Source: Verrucomicrobiia bacterium (GTDB lineage Bacteria; Verrucomicrobiota; Verrucomicrobiia; Limisphaerales; DSYF01). From it: a stretch of 64,000 bases of DNA. The notes beneath the pieces are model-generated. The model saw nothing but the letters and a program-made list of their open reading frames with translations. It did not search any database and was not told the origin of the DNA. Shown here one piece after another: positions 51,101 through 59,547 of this stretch. Both the position numbers and the translations under genes were made by a program. The DNA lies in assembly GCA_035765895.1 (NCBI GenBank), contig DASTWL010000061.1, positions 1 to 64,000 of the forward strand. The letters are read 5' to 3'. The stretch's first letter is position 1. Each line of letters opens with the position of its first letter.

Positions 51101-52505
51101 ATTTCCCCTGAGCTACCAGTGGCAGTTCAATGGCACCAACCTCGCCTCCGGAACCTCATCCAATTATTACGTCTATTTCTCACCGACCAATGAAGGTGAA
51201 TTCACCGTCGGCGTCAGCAACGCGGCGGGGTCCACCAACGCCGGTCCGTGGCGGATTCACCTGCTGCAACCCGGCGGGGTGGCGGCTTGGGGCGCCAATG
51301 ATTATGGCGAATGTGATAGCCCGTATAATCTGACAAATGCTATTTCGATTGCGGCGGGCGAACTCCACTCGGTGGCCGTGCGCGAGGACGGCAGCGTGGT
51401 GCAATGGGGGTATCACTGGGCCGACGTTCCCGCCGATTTGACCAACGCCGTGCAAGTCGCCGCCGGTTATGAGCACAGCCTCGCGTTACGCGCCGATGGC
51501 ACCGTGACCGCCTGGGGCGATGCCGGCGCGCCGAACTGGGTACCCACCAATCTGTCCGGCGTCAAAGCCGTTTCGGCCGGGGAATATCACAACCTCGCGC
51601 TGCTGACCAATGGCAGCGTGGTCGCCTGGGGCACGTCGCTTTGGGGCGTCACGAACGTCCCCGCCAACCTGACCAACGTGACGGCGATCTCCGCCGGGAC
51701 GCAGCACAATCTGGCGTTGAAGGCGGACGGGACGGTGGTGGCGTGGGGCTGGAACGACGTGGGGCAGACGAACGTGCCCGCCGGCTTGAGCAACGTGATC
51801 GCGATTGCGGCCGGCGGAATGCACAGCCTGGCGCTCAAATCGGATGGCACCGTGGTGGGCTGGGGCTACGGCAACGACGGCCAATGCACCCCACCTGCCG
51901 ATCTCACCAACGCGATGGCCATTGCGGCGGGCTGGCGGCACAGTGTGGCGCTGCGCGAGGATGGCACCGTGGTCGGCTGGGGCAGCGACAGCGCCGGGCA
52001 ATGCGACGTGCCGGCGACCCTGCACACCGTGAAACTCATTGCGGCGGGCGGCGACCACACGCTGGCGGCGGTGTTTTCGCCGTATCTGCGTTACCCGGGC
52101 AAAGCAGAATCGTTGGTGGACAACCTGCTGCACATGCTGACCAGCCGAACTAACGGCAATGGGAATGCCTACTTCGATTTGCCGCCGTATGATGTTGCAG
52201 GCCGTTTGCACGATTCGTGGGGAGGAACCAACTCGCCGACCATGCAGACAAACTTTTGGTTGCGAGACGTGACCAATATTTACACCTGCTCGGTGGCGGC
52301 GCTGCAACCAATTTGGCAAAGCTTAACGAACACAAACACGGCACACTATGTTTGCACAGCGATCTCGCCTCGCCATGCCATTACCGCAGGCCACGTAGGA
52401 AGCTTTTTCCAGCCCGGCCAGTTTCGGGGATTGAGACTACACAAAGCGCCAAAGCATTCACGTTTTTTGTGCAAACCCGCCGGATTGCTTGGTGATACAA
52501 AGTAG
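48183..52505 (+). CDS. C-terminal part of the frameshifted protein: beta-helix, TSP3-like, RCC1 and Ig domains, truncated protease-like end
   Basis: The frame is open upstream to about 48129; ATG 48183 is only the first Met. Order by residues from 48183: right-handed beta-helix 1-520 (VKHCEFEDCSQAIYV, SVQNCLFSGCGTAVY); calcium-binding TSP3-like repeats about 522-575 (DSDLDGIPDYLDPDSDGD); RCC1 repeats 580-860 (AAGWSHAVALLQDGSVAVWG); two Ig-like domains 860-1030; a second RCC1 set 1033-1295; and a tail with AISPRHAITAGHVGSFFQPG (about 1393), resembling the catalytic-His segment of trypsin-like proteases. The protein stops 34 residues later, before Asp and Ser motifs, so the protease domain is truncated. 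An extracellular or adhesive role is likely. Confidence 0.82.
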   Translation: MTTPYRPAVFTTKNDNSIGEPIDGSTGDPVNDYVYGGLVIEGYFSEDPVIKYARFLHFIVSPGIDVEGGSTITVKHCEFEDCSQAIYVPSTSYYPLPVSVQNCLFSGCGTAVYHNGYAQVIGVNLTIDNCSQVVDQSWPETYLTNCVLTDVSDVSAIAGTAYTVVTNASGVYQTAGAGNYYLANGSSYRDWGTTNIDPALVAEIAQMTTYPPTVYANTNFASSTTLSPHVECDTNSMDIGYHYAVLDYALSAATNSSTLTLTNGVVVGLFGTNGITMAGGASLESVGTPLALNRLVHCQLVQEQSPTGVPGAMVWLSGTGTTVDLRSTVLGAVSPVYYVYGSYLPNNVSLRDCELYGGSVALSVYGGGTVSVRNNLFRRVNTGAYYAGNLDMDQNLFWGGSVAFQDWPSTYGVYDNAFDGTDLSNLGLLSGQHHNAFINTSGYSSTNNGNLTLSNFTYSAGALGDFYQSANSPLHNAGSTNAGVLGFYHYTTTTNQVKETNSVVDIGYHYVSLDTATGLPIDSDLDGIPDYLDPDSDGDSLPDDWEIHWFGNLDATASDDPDGDWLTNYEEYLAGSNPSDVMVVAWGIANGGALAVPTNAQNVVSVDGNFEGSLALRADGSVVGWGTGAASLPNWTNIVQLSADWDQVAVVESDGIVSVLNTNDDLPPGDLTNAVQVAAGDGFCVALRASGTVTAWGANDAGQCDVPAGLASAKAVAAGWSHAVALLQDGSVAVWGDNGYGQTNKPSGLTNITAVAAGGLHSLALRADGTVIAWGTGWTNSGSLFNFGQAMVPSGLSNVVSISAGGYHSAALRSDGTVVVWGDLGSIAIPDVQGHIVAIGSGDMHILALRGGRLTPLIVSQPTDQFAPAGYTVEFTAVGTGLAGVHYQWQFNGTNIAGATNGTLTLLNVSSNDEGSYRAIVSTGAGSVLTSDATFTLVRPPVIASTAPANPGEVWITNFFTLNVAATAAGQSQFPLSYQWQFNGTNLASGTSSNYYVYFSPTNEGEFTVGVSNAAGSTNAGPWRIHLLQPGGVAAWGANDYGECDSPYNLTNAISIAAGELHSVAVREDGSVVQWGYHWADVPADLTNAVQVAAGYEHSLALRADGTVTAWGDAGAPNWVPTNLSGVKAVSAGEYHNLALLTNGSVVAWGTSLWGVTNVPANLTNVTAISAGTQHNLALKADGTVVAWGWNDVGQTNVPAGLSNVIAIAAGGMHSLALKSDGTVVGWGYGNDGQCTPPADLTNAMAIAAGWRHSVALREDGTVVGWGSDSAGQCDVPATLHTVKLIAAGGDHTLAAVFSPYLRYPGKAESLVDNLLHMLTSRTNGNGNAYFDLPPYDVAGRLHDSWGGTNSPTMQTNFWLRDVTNIYTCSVAALQPIWQSLTNTNTAHYVCTAISPRHAITAGHVGSFFQPGQFRGLRLHKAPKHSRFLCKPAGLLGDTK

Positions 52506-52517
52506 AAAGAGGAGAGC

Positions 52518-53198
52518 ATGAAGCCTAAATACCGGATTAGTCGGATCGTTTCTTTACTTGGGGTAGTCATCTGCTTTGGCATTTCATGCGGGAAGGACGA
52601 TGCTGATCGGGCTGATTACAAGAGCAAGCACGCGATAAATAACATGGTGCCCACTGCAAAGGTCCGGCTTGCAGGTGAAGAGCCCGTTCAAACCCAAACC
52701 ACAGTCGAGGGATGGTCATGTGTCCTGTCGATTGAAAACCGGATAACAAATACCAGCCAATCATCCCCGGTGTGCCGAATAATCGTCAAAAACGAGTCCA
52801 CAAATACACTCACGTGCTGGAGCGGATTATACTGTGAGACATATTCAAGAATCCAATTGACGGACGCCAATGGAGTGACGGTCGAGTTCACCTCAAGTGG
52901 GGGGCAAATTGGAACCAGAACCAGTGAGGATCAAATTAAGGCAATGGTAAAAAAGCGGTTTCAGGATTGGATGGAAGGCCAGTCCAGAACAGCGGGGTTT
53001 ATCTCAGTTCCTCCAGGTCAAAATTATGGGGTGGGATTCAGTCTTCCGGAATTGTTCGCAGTTTCAAAATCAGGAGTTTACGTGCTTAAGGTGCAAACGT
53101 GCCTGATCCAGAAGGTGGGAGGTCAAAGCTCCGATCCAAACCTTAAAATCGTATGGTTTCCCCAAATGACTGCCAAATTGGACATGGTCGTGAAGTAA
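52518..53198 (+). CDS. Probable lipoprotein of unknown function
   Basis: A 226-residue protein with a hydrophobic N-terminus (IVSLLGVVICFGISC) ending in a lipobox-like GISC-GKDD. The mature part is a beta-rich domain (SCVLSIENRITNTSQSSP, CRIIVKNESTNTLTCW, LTDANGVTVEFTS, GVYVLKVQTCLIQ), suggesting an immunoglobulin-like fold. I do not recognise the family. A strong AAAGAGGAGAG ribosome-binding site precedes the ATG at 52518, 12 bases after the giant gene. Visibly lower GC than flanking housekeeping genes suggests recent acquisition with the preceding gene. Confidence 0.78.
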   Translation: MKPKYRISRIVSLLGVVICFGISCGKDDADRADYKSKHAINNMVPTAKVRLAGEEPVQTQTTVEGWSCVLSIENRITNTSQSSPVCRIIVKNESTNTLTCWSGLYCETYSRIQLTDANGVTVEFTSSGGQIGTRTSEDQIKAMVKKRFQDWMEGQSRTAGFISVPPGQNYGVGFSLPELFAVSKSGVYVLKVQTCLIQKVGGQSSDPNLKIVWFPQMTAKLDMVVK

Positions 53199-53223
53199 AC
53201 GGCTCGTAAACCGAACGGGCAAC

Positions 53224-53242
53224 CCTCCGGCTTTGCTGGAGG
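53224..53242. repeat. REP-like hairpin 1
   Basis: CCTCCGGC-TTT-GCTGGAGG: 8-bp stem with one G-T pair. It lies in the 176-base gap before corA and may be a terminator for the lipoprotein gene or a repetitive extragenic palindrome. Confidence 0.45.
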
Positions 53243-53307
53243 ACTCACTAAGTTTGCCTGCTCCGGGAGTCGTTGCTTGCCCGTGATTTTGTGTCCGGTC
53301 GAGCCAC

Positions 53308-53325
53308 GTCAGGCGGCAGCCTGAC
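53308..53325. repeat. REP-like hairpin 2
   Basis: GTCAGGC-GGCA-GCCTGAC, a perfect 7-bp stem 66 bases after hairpin 1 in the same gap. The pair resembles REP doublets or the end of an IS200/IS605-like element; no transposase is present. Confidence 0.45.
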
Positions 53326-53374
53326 CTTCAAGAAGGCGTGACAAGTTGGCGCGCCCGGCTTAAACCGGTCGGGC

Positions 53375-54373
53375 ATGATTCGTTCCCTCGCCTTCACCAC
53401 GCAAGGCCGGCTCCATAGCCGGGATGTCGAGGTGTTTCTCATGCCCACGCTGCTGAACGACACCAACCTTTTCCTCTGGGTGGACCTCGAAAACCCCACG
53501 GCCGAGGAAACCAAAATGGTGCTCGAGGACATTTTTCACTTCCACCCGCTCGCCATCGAGGATTGCGTCATGGTCAGCCCGGCGCCCAAGGTCGAGGAGT
53601 ATCTGCCGAAGGAGGGCGACAGTTTCGCGCCGCACCTGTTCATGGTCATTCATGCCGTGGATTACAGCCGGAAGGACGGCGTGTTTGACACGAACGAGCT
53701 GAATTTCTTTCTCGGGAAGAACTTTCTCGTCACCTACCACGAACGGCCGGTGCGCAGCGTGACGGCGGTGGAGGACCTGGCGGTCAAAGGCACGGTGCAC
53801 ATCGCCAAGGCGCCCGACCGGGTGGCGCACCGGATTCTGGATTCCATCGTGGAAAACTACAAACCGGCCTTGGACGAGTTGTCCCTGGAAATTGGCGAGT
53901 TGGAGCAGGCGGCCCTGCAGGATCCGGGCACGGAAACGTTGAACCGGATTTTGCAGGAGAAGAAGGAGGTCATGCACCTGCGGCAGATTGTCGGGCCGCA
54001 ACGCGAGGTGCTGGCGCGCTTTGCCCGGGGCGAATTCACGCTCGTGCGCGCCCACATGGTGCCTTACTTCCGGGACGTGTATGACGGGCTGTCGCACATT
54101 GCGGACACGGCGCAAAACTACGCCGATTCGCTGACGGGCATCCTGCAAATCTACCTGAACATGTCCTCCAACCAGACGGGCGAAGTGGTCAAGCTGCTCA
54201 CGCTCATCACGGTCATCACCACGCCGCTGATGATGATCGGCACGTGGTATGGCATGAACTTCAAACACATGCCGGAACTGGACCTGGAGCACGGTTATCT
54301 GATTGCCGGTGGCGTGATGCTGGTGACCACGCTGCTGACCTACTGGTATTTCAAGAAGCGAAAGTGGTTCTGA
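53375..54373 (+). CDS. corA: CorA-family magnesium/cobalt transporter
   Basis: A 332-residue CorA protein. A large acidic cytoplasmic domain is followed by two C-terminal membrane helices: about 277-297 (LLTLITVITTPLMMIG), ending at the signature YGMN (WYGMNFKHMPEL), then about 307-327 (YLIAGGVMLVTTLLTYWYF) and a basic tail KKRKWF. The GMN loop is the Mg2+ selectivity site. The ATG at 53375 is the first in frame. It is followed after 4 bases by a histidine kinase gene, so it may share a transcript with the sigma54-type two-component system. Confidence 0.95.
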   Translation: MIRSLAFTTQGRLHSRDVEVFLMPTLLNDTNLFLWVDLENPTAEETKMVLEDIFHFHPLAIEDCVMVSPAPKVEEYLPKEGDSFAPHLFMVIHAVDYSRKDGVFDTNELNFFLGKNFLVTYHERPVRSVTAVEDLAVKGTVHIAKAPDRVAHRILDSIVENYKPALDELSLEIGELEQAALQDPGTETLNRILQEKKEVMHLRQIVGPQREVLARFARGEFTLVRAHMVPYFRDVYDGLSHIADTAQNYADSLTGILQIYLNMSSNQTGEVVKLLTLITVITTPLMMIGTWYGMNFKHMPELDLEHGYLIAGGVMLVTTLLTYWYFKKRKWF

Positions 54374-54377
54374 GCCG

Positions 54378-55601
54378 ATGGCGCTGCCCAAGACAAGTTT
54401 CCTCGACAAGGTGCTCGGCCGCATCGGGCGGCTCGACAGCGAAGGCCTGCAGACCGTCGTCCAGCGGCTCGCGCGCGAGCGCAGCTTCCTCGAGACGCTG
54501 TTCAACACCATCGAGGACGGCGTGCTGGTGGTGGATGAAGCGGGCCGCATCCTGTATTTCAATGAGGCGGTCACGCGGCTCATCGGCTTGAAGGCCGGTG
54601 CGGAAGGCGAGCCCATCACCAACTACCTCGCGGAACTCGACTGGCGGCGCATTGCGCGGTTCGACAGCGAAGGCGGCCGGCACGTCATCCGCCACGAATT
54701 CGAGGTGAGCTATCCGCGGCCGCGTTTCCTGCGGCTTTACGCGGCGCCGCTGGACGGCGAAGCAACGGGCAGCTCCGGCGTGGCGTTGATTTTGCACGAT
54801 GCCACCGAAGCCCGGCAGCAAACCTTTGAAGCCATCGAAAGCGAGCGCATCCAGGCGTTGACGCTGCTGGCGGCCAGCGTGGCACATGAACTGGGCAACC
54901 CGCTCAACGCGCTGCACATTCACCTGCAACTCATGGAGCGCGAATTGAAAAAGCTCACCCCGGCCGCCGGCGCCGGCGGCCGGCTGGCGGCGGGCGCGGG
55001 CGACGTTGCGGAATCGGTGCGCAAGCTTTCCCAGTTCCTGGGCGTGGCCAAGGGCGAGATCAACCGCCTCGATTACATCATCACGCAGTTCTTGCAGGCC
55101 ATCCGGCCCACGCCCGCGCAGCTCAAGCCCGGCCAGCTCAACGACGTGGTGGCCAAATCGCTCGACCTGCTCCGGCCGGAACTCGAAAACCGCGACATCG
55201 CCGTCAAGGAGAAGCTGGCCCGGCGGCTGCCGGACGCGCCGATTGACGCCGTGCAGCTGCAGCAGGCGCTGGTCAACCTCATCAAGAACGCCATGCAGGC
55301 CATGACCCGGGGCGGCACGCTGACGCTGGCCACGGGCGAGGGCTCGGAGGGCGTCTGGCTCAGCATCACGGACACCGGCTGCGGCATTGGCGACGAGCAG
55401 ATGAAGCACATTTTCGAGCCGTTTTACACGACGAAGAAAAAGGGCACCGGACTGGGTTTGATGATCGTGCAACGCATTGTCCGCGCCCACAACGGCCGCA
55501 TCGAACTGGACAGCCGCGCCGGCCGCGGAACGATGTTCCGCATCTGGCTGCCGTTGCATGAACCCAAACCGCGGCTGCTGGCCGCGCCGAACGCCCCTTG
55601 A
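54378..55601 (+). CDS. Soluble PAS-domain sensor histidine kinase (NtrB-like)
   Basis: A 407-residue kinase without membrane segments. A coiled-coil-like start is followed by a PAS domain at about 35-150 (DGVLVVDEAGRILYFNEAVTRLIG), a HisKA box (ASVAHELGNPLNALHIHL, H170), and an HATPase domain (NLIKNAMQAM, ITDTGCGIGDEQM, GTGLGLMIVQRIV). The architecture is that of NtrB-type cytoplasmic sensors paired with NtrC-type regulators; the partner gene begins 13 bases downstream. The signal is unknown; proximity to corA may be coincidental. Confidence 0.94.
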   Translation: MALPKTSFLDKVLGRIGRLDSEGLQTVVQRLARERSFLETLFNTIEDGVLVVDEAGRILYFNEAVTRLIGLKAGAEGEPITNYLAELDWRRIARFDSEGGRHVIRHEFEVSYPRPRFLRLYAAPLDGEATGSSGVALILHDATEARQQTFEAIESERIQALTLLAASVAHELGNPLNALHIHLQLMERELKKLTPAAGAGGRLAAGAGDVAESVRKLSQFLGVAKGEINRLDYIITQFLQAIRPTPAQLKPGQLNDVVAKSLDLLRPELENRDIAVKEKLARRLPDAPIDAVQLQQALVNLIKNAMQAMTRGGTLTLATGEGSEGVWLSITDTGCGIGDEQMKHIFEPFYTTKKKGTGLGLMIVQRIVRAHNGRIELDSRAGRGTMFRIWLPLHEPKPRLLAAPNAP

Positions 55602-55614
55602 AACCCGCCTTGCC

Positions 55615-56982
55615 ATGCTGAAGCCGACCCTGCTGATTGTGGATGACGAAAAGCCGACGCGCGAAGGGCTGCGTGCGGCGCTCGAGGAGCGCTTCGACGT
55701 TTACCTCGCCGAGGACGCGAAGGCCGCGCTGGACCTGCTCGAACGCGAGAGCTTTGACGTGATGCTCACCGACTTTCGCATGCCGAACGAGGACGGCTTG
55801 AAGCTGATTGCCCGCGCGAAATCCCTGCCCAAGCCGCCCGTTTGCATCTTGATGACCGCCTACGGCTCGGAGGAAATCGCGGTTGAGGCGATGAAACGCG
55901 GCGCGGATGATTACATCGCCAAGGGCCGGATGCAGATTGACGAGCTGGAAATGCGCATCGCGCGTTCGTTGCGGCGGCAAAATCTCGAAGTGGAGAACCT
56001 CGCACTGCGCCAGCAGCTCGACGCCAAGTTCGGCCTCGAAAACATCATCGGCGAATCGCCGGCCATGACCGAGGTGCTCGAGGTGGTGCAGCAGGTGGCG
56101 CCCACGCGGGCCACGGTGCTGCTGCTGGGCGAAAGCGGCACCGGCAAGGAACTCATCGCGAAGGCCGTTCACCAGCTCAGCCCGCGCGCGCGGCAGCCGC
56201 TGGTTACGGTGCACTGTGCGGCGCTCTCGCCCACCTTGCTGGAAAGCGAACTGTTCGGGCACGAGAAGGGCGCCTTCACGGGCGCGCACGAACGGCGCAT
56301 CGGCCGGTTCGAACAGGCGCAGGGCGGCACGTTGTTTCTCGACGAAATCGGTGAAATCGACGCGACCATTCAGATCAAGCTGTTGCGGTTTCTCGGCGAA
56401 CGCACCTTCGAGCGCGTCGGCTCCAACAAGACGTTGACGGCCGACGTGCGGCTCGTGGCGGCGACGAACAGGAATCTCGAAGAGCTGGTGAAGACGGGCA
56501 CGTTTCGCGAAGACCTGTTCTTCCGGTTGCGCGTCGTGGAAATCAATCTGCCGTCCCTGCGCGAACGGACCGGGGATATTCCGTTGCTGGCGCGGGCGTT
56601 CCTGCGCGAGTTTGCGCAGGAGAACAACAAGCCGGTCACGGACTTCACGGCGGACGCGCTGGAGGCGTTGATGGCGTATCGCTGGCCGGGCAACGTGCGG
56701 GAACTACGCACGGCCATTGAACACGCCGTGGTGTTGTCGCGCACGGAGAAGATTTCGCTGCGCGACCTCCCGCCGTCGGTGCGCAATTACACGCCGGACG
56801 CAGCCGGGCCGGCGCCGGATTTGACCGGGGAAAACCTCACGGTCAAGGACGCGGAAAAAAAGTTGCTGATTCGTGCCTTGAAGGAAACCGGAGGCAACCG
56901 CACACTCGCGGCCAAGAGGATCGGCATGAGCCGCCGCACGTTGCATCGGAAATTGCATCTGTATCATCTGGAAGACCTTTGA
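55615..56982 (+). CDS. Sigma54-dependent response regulator (NtrC family), second copy
   Basis: A 455-residue activator with receiver D53 ([12 protein letters not shown]), Walker A GESGTGKE, sigma54 contact GAFTGA, Walker [12 protein letters not shown], and a Fis-type helix-turn-helix ([18 protein letters not shown]). The receiver's usual K-P-F after the conserved lysine is replaced by [10 protein letters not shown], which may alter the switch. ATG at 55615 is chosen because it precedes [10 protein letters not shown]. It is the partner of the preceding kinase, and its stop is 3 bases before the glycosyltransferase gene. Confidence 0.95.
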   Translation: MLKPTLLIVDDEKPTREGLRAALEERFDVYLAEDAKAALDLLERESFDVMLTDFRMPNEDGLKLIARAKSLPKPPVCILMTAYGSEEIAVEAMKRGADDYIAKGRMQIDELEMRIARSLRRQNLEVENLALRQQLDAKFGLENIIGESPAMTEVLEVVQQVAPTRATVLLLGESGTGKELIAKAVHQLSPRARQPLVTVHCAALSPTLLESELFGHEKGAFTGAHERRIGRFEQAQGGTLFLDEIGEIDATIQIKLLRFLGERTFERVGSNKTLTADVRLVAATNRNLEELVKTGTFREDLFFRLRVVEINLPSLRERTGDIPLLARAFLREFAQENNKPVTDFTADALEALMAYRWPGNVRELRTAIEHAVVLSRTEKISLRDLPPSVRNYTPDAAGPAPDLTGENLTVKDAEKKLLIRALKETGGNRTLAAKRIGMSRRTLHRKLHLYHLEDL

Positions 56983-56985
56983 CTT

Positions 56986-58824
56986 ATGCCCTTTTTGCAG
57001 GATGTGATTCATCAGTTGGAGGTGGGCGGCGGGAAGCGTTACGTCCGCGCGTTGCTCGGCGTGCTCGCGGTGGCGATGCTGCTGGTTGGTTACAACTGGC
57101 GCTGTTTCCGCAATTTTACGACTCAGGAGGCGATGGATTCGGCGCAACTGGCCCGCAACCTCAGCACCGGGCAGGGCTACACCACGAAGTTTATCCGCCC
57201 GTTCAGCATGTTTCTCGTGAAGCGCGCCAATCAGGCCGGGCTCGACAAACTTACTCCGGACCAGCGGGCGGATTTGTGCGAGGTGAAGGGGATGCATCCC
57301 GACATTGCCAATCCGCCGCTTTATCCGCTGGTGCTGGCGGGCGTGATGAAAGTGGTGCCGCCCACGGTGGACGCGGCGAAGGAACGGCCATTCTGGTGGA
57401 GCGGCGGGCGGTTTGCCCGGTATCAGCCCGACTTCGCGATCGCGGTGTTCAACGAACTGTTATTGCTGGTCGCGGCCGTGTTGGTGTTCTTCCTCGCGCG
57501 GCGGTTGTTTGACAATTATGTGGCGTGGTTGTCCGGCGTGTTGGTGCTGCTGGCCAACGTGCTGTGGCGGTTCAGCATCGCCGGCCTGTCCACGATGTTG
57601 CTGCTGCTGCTGTTTCTGGGCCTGGTGTGGGCGCTCGTGCGTTTTGAAGCGGCAGCCCGCGAGCCGGCGCCGCGACTGGGCAGCATGGTGGGGCTGGCCG
57701 TGTTGATGGGCCTGTTGCTTGGGCTCGGCACCTTGACACGTTACGCGTATGGTTTTTTGCTGTTGCCGGTGCTGGCGTTCGTGCTCCTGTATGGTGGCCG
57801 GTGGCGCGTGCCGGCGGCGCTGCTCGTGACGATCTTTTGCGTGGCAGTGGTCACGCCCTGGCTGGTGCGGAACATTTCGGTGTGCGGGCAGCCCTTTGGC
57901 ACGGCGGGCTATGCCGTCCTGGAGAATTCCGCGCTCTTCCCCGGACATCGCCTGGAACGTTCGCTGACGCCTGATTTTTCTCAGTTCGCCTTCAATCAGG
58001 TGTGGTGGAAGTTTTTCACCAACCTCCGGCAGATCATCCTCAACGAACTGCCGAAGTCCGGCGGTGGACTGGCCCTGGCGTTTTTCCTGGTGGGCCTGAT
58101 GGTCAGCTTTCGCAACCCCGCGCTTTCGCGCCTGCGCTATTTCACCCTCATGACGCTGGTGACGGTGCTGGCGGTGCAGGCGTTCGGGCGCACGGCACTG
58201 TCCGACGATTCGCCGGAAATCAATTCGGAAAACCTGCTGGTGTTGTTGCTGCCGTTGATTGTCATTTTCGGGGTGAGTTTCTTCCATGTCTTGCTGGATC
58301 AATTGCCCGAAGTGCTGGGCGGGATGCGGCTGGCGGTCACGTTGCTGTTTGCCGGTCTGGCGGCGTTGCCGATCATTTTCAGTTTTCTCCCGCCGCGCAC
58401 CCAGCCCGTGTCATTCCCGCCATATTTCCCGCCCACCATTCAGGCGGTGGCGGGTTGGATGCGTCCCGGCGAACTGACCATGAGCGATGTGCCGTGGGCG
58501 GTGGCCTGGTATGGCGACCGCCAGGCGATTCTGCTGACGTTGAATGCCGAAGATCAGTTCTACACCCTGAACGATTACATCAAGCCCGTGCGGGCGCTCT
58601 ACCTCACGCCCCAATCCATGGACGCGAAATTCCAGTCCCAATGGGGGCCCGGCGGCGGCGAGGGCAGTTGGGGGAGCTTGATAGTCAATGCCTTGAGCCG
58701 GCAGGTGTTGCCGGAACGGTTCCCGCTCCACAAATCCGTCCGGCTGCCCGACCAGCTTTTCCTCTCCGATTGGGAACGCTGGCAGGATGGGGGCGCCCCG
58801 GCGTCGGCCGGGCCGAAGAAATAA
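56986..58824 (+). CDS. GT-C membrane glycosyltransferase (ArnT/PMT-like)
   Basis: A 612-residue integral membrane protein with about 10-12 hydrophobic helices and a soluble C-terminal domain of about 150 residues. The first periplasmic loop has QEAMDSAQLARNLSTGQG and NPPLYPLVLAGVM, as in polyprenyl-phosphate-dependent GT-C enzymes that use an acidic residue in that loop. It would transfer a sugar from a lipid carrier to a glycan or protein on the outer face of the inner membrane. It directly follows the sigma54 regulator gene and may be co-transcribed. The acceptor is unknown. Confidence 0.86.
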   Translation: MPFLQDVIHQLEVGGGKRYVRALLGVLAVAMLLVGYNWRCFRNFTTQEAMDSAQLARNLSTGQGYTTKFIRPFSMFLVKRANQAGLDKLTPDQRADLCEVKGMHPDIANPPLYPLVLAGVMKVVPPTVDAAKERPFWWSGGRFARYQPDFAIAVFNELLLLVAAVLVFFLARRLFDNYVAWLSGVLVLLANVLWRFSIAGLSTMLLLLLFLGLVWALVRFEAAAREPAPRLGSMVGLAVLMGLLLGLGTLTRYAYGFLLLPVLAFVLLYGGRWRVPAALLVTIFCVAVVTPWLVRNISVCGQPFGTAGYAVLENSALFPGHRLERSLTPDFSQFAFNQVWWKFFTNLRQIILNELPKSGGGLALAFFLVGLMVSFRNPALSRLRYFTLMTLVTVLAVQAFGRTALSDDSPEINSENLLVLLLPLIVIFGVSFFHVLLDQLPEVLGGMRLAVTLLFAGLAALPIIFSFLPPRTQPVSFPPYFPPTIQAVAGWMRPGELTMSDVPWAVAWYGDRQAILLTLNAEDQFYTLNDYIKPVRALYLTPQSMDAKFQSQWGPGGGEGSWGSLIVNALSRQVLPERFPLHKSVRLPDQLFLSDWERWQDGGAPASAGPKK

Positions 58825-58951
58825 GGCCCCGCCACTTGCTCAAGCCGGTTCCGTGGCTATCTTGGTTGCCGTCAAACCAGCGGCGGATTTCGGGAAGCCG
58901 TTTTTCCGGAAGCGCTCGCCGCTAAGCAAGCAACAAAGCGAACCCATAGTC

Positions 58952-59338
58952 ATGAAAACCATTCTTGCCGTCCTCGGCTCATTCCTGCTCGCCACGACGA
59001 TCTTCGCGGCCGAGTTTCCCGACATCAGCATCCCCGACGTCAAGGCGGCCATCGCCGCCAGGAACGTGACCCTGCTCGACGCGAACGGCACCCGTTCCTA
59101 CAAGGCCGGCCACGTGCCGGGCGCCCTGAACTTCGAAGCCGTCAAGGCCGACCTGGCCAAGTCGCTCCCCGCCGACAAGAACTCCCTCATCGTCGCGTAT
59201 TGCGGCAACCCCAAGTGCATGGCCTACAAGGAAGCCGCCCAAGCCGTCAAGGAACTCGGTTATACGAACGTGAAGCACATGCCCGCGGGCATCGCCGGCT
59301 GGAAGCAAGCGGGCGAACCGACGGAAGCTGCGAAGTAA
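58952..59338 (+). CDS. Exported single-domain rhodanese
   Basis: A 128-residue protein with a signal peptide (TILAVLGSFLLATTIFAA) and one rhodanese domain: LLDANGTRSYKAGHVPGALN, active-site loop YCGNPKC with C84, and AGIAGWKQAG. The CxxxxC loop is suited to persulfide carriage in periplasmic sulfur metabolism or thiol chemistry. ATG at 58952 is taken because the frame upstream is not protein-like. It stands alone, with a clear terminator behind it. Confidence 0.93.
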   Translation: MKTILAVLGSFLLATTIFAAEFPDISIPDVKAAIAARNVTLLDANGTRSYKAGHVPGALNFEAVKADLAKSLPADKNSLIVAYCGNPKCMAYKEAAQAVKELGYTNVKHMPAGIAGWKQAGEPTEAAK

Positions 59339-59359
59339 GCGAACCTTCGTTTTTAAGCG

Positions 59360-59393
59360 GGGCGGTTGCTTTGGCAGCCGCCCTCTTTTTTTT
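59360..59393 (+). terminator. Rho-independent terminator
   Basis: Ten-base-pair stem GGGCGGTTGC/GCAGCCGCCC (one G-T pair) with a TTTG loop, followed by TCTTTTTTTT at 59384-59393, 22 bases after the rhodanese stop. Confidence 0.92.
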
Positions 59394-59547
59394 GAGCATT
59401 CAACTGCCGCTCAACACTCCCGGGGCGCGGCAACCGCCGTCTCTTGAGTCGGCGGGCGGCTGCGTCAGCTTGATCGAAATCTCACTTTCCGCCTGAACAA
59501 GAGCTTTGCGCGGGCGGGCGGGTGCATTATACATGCGCGACATTTTT

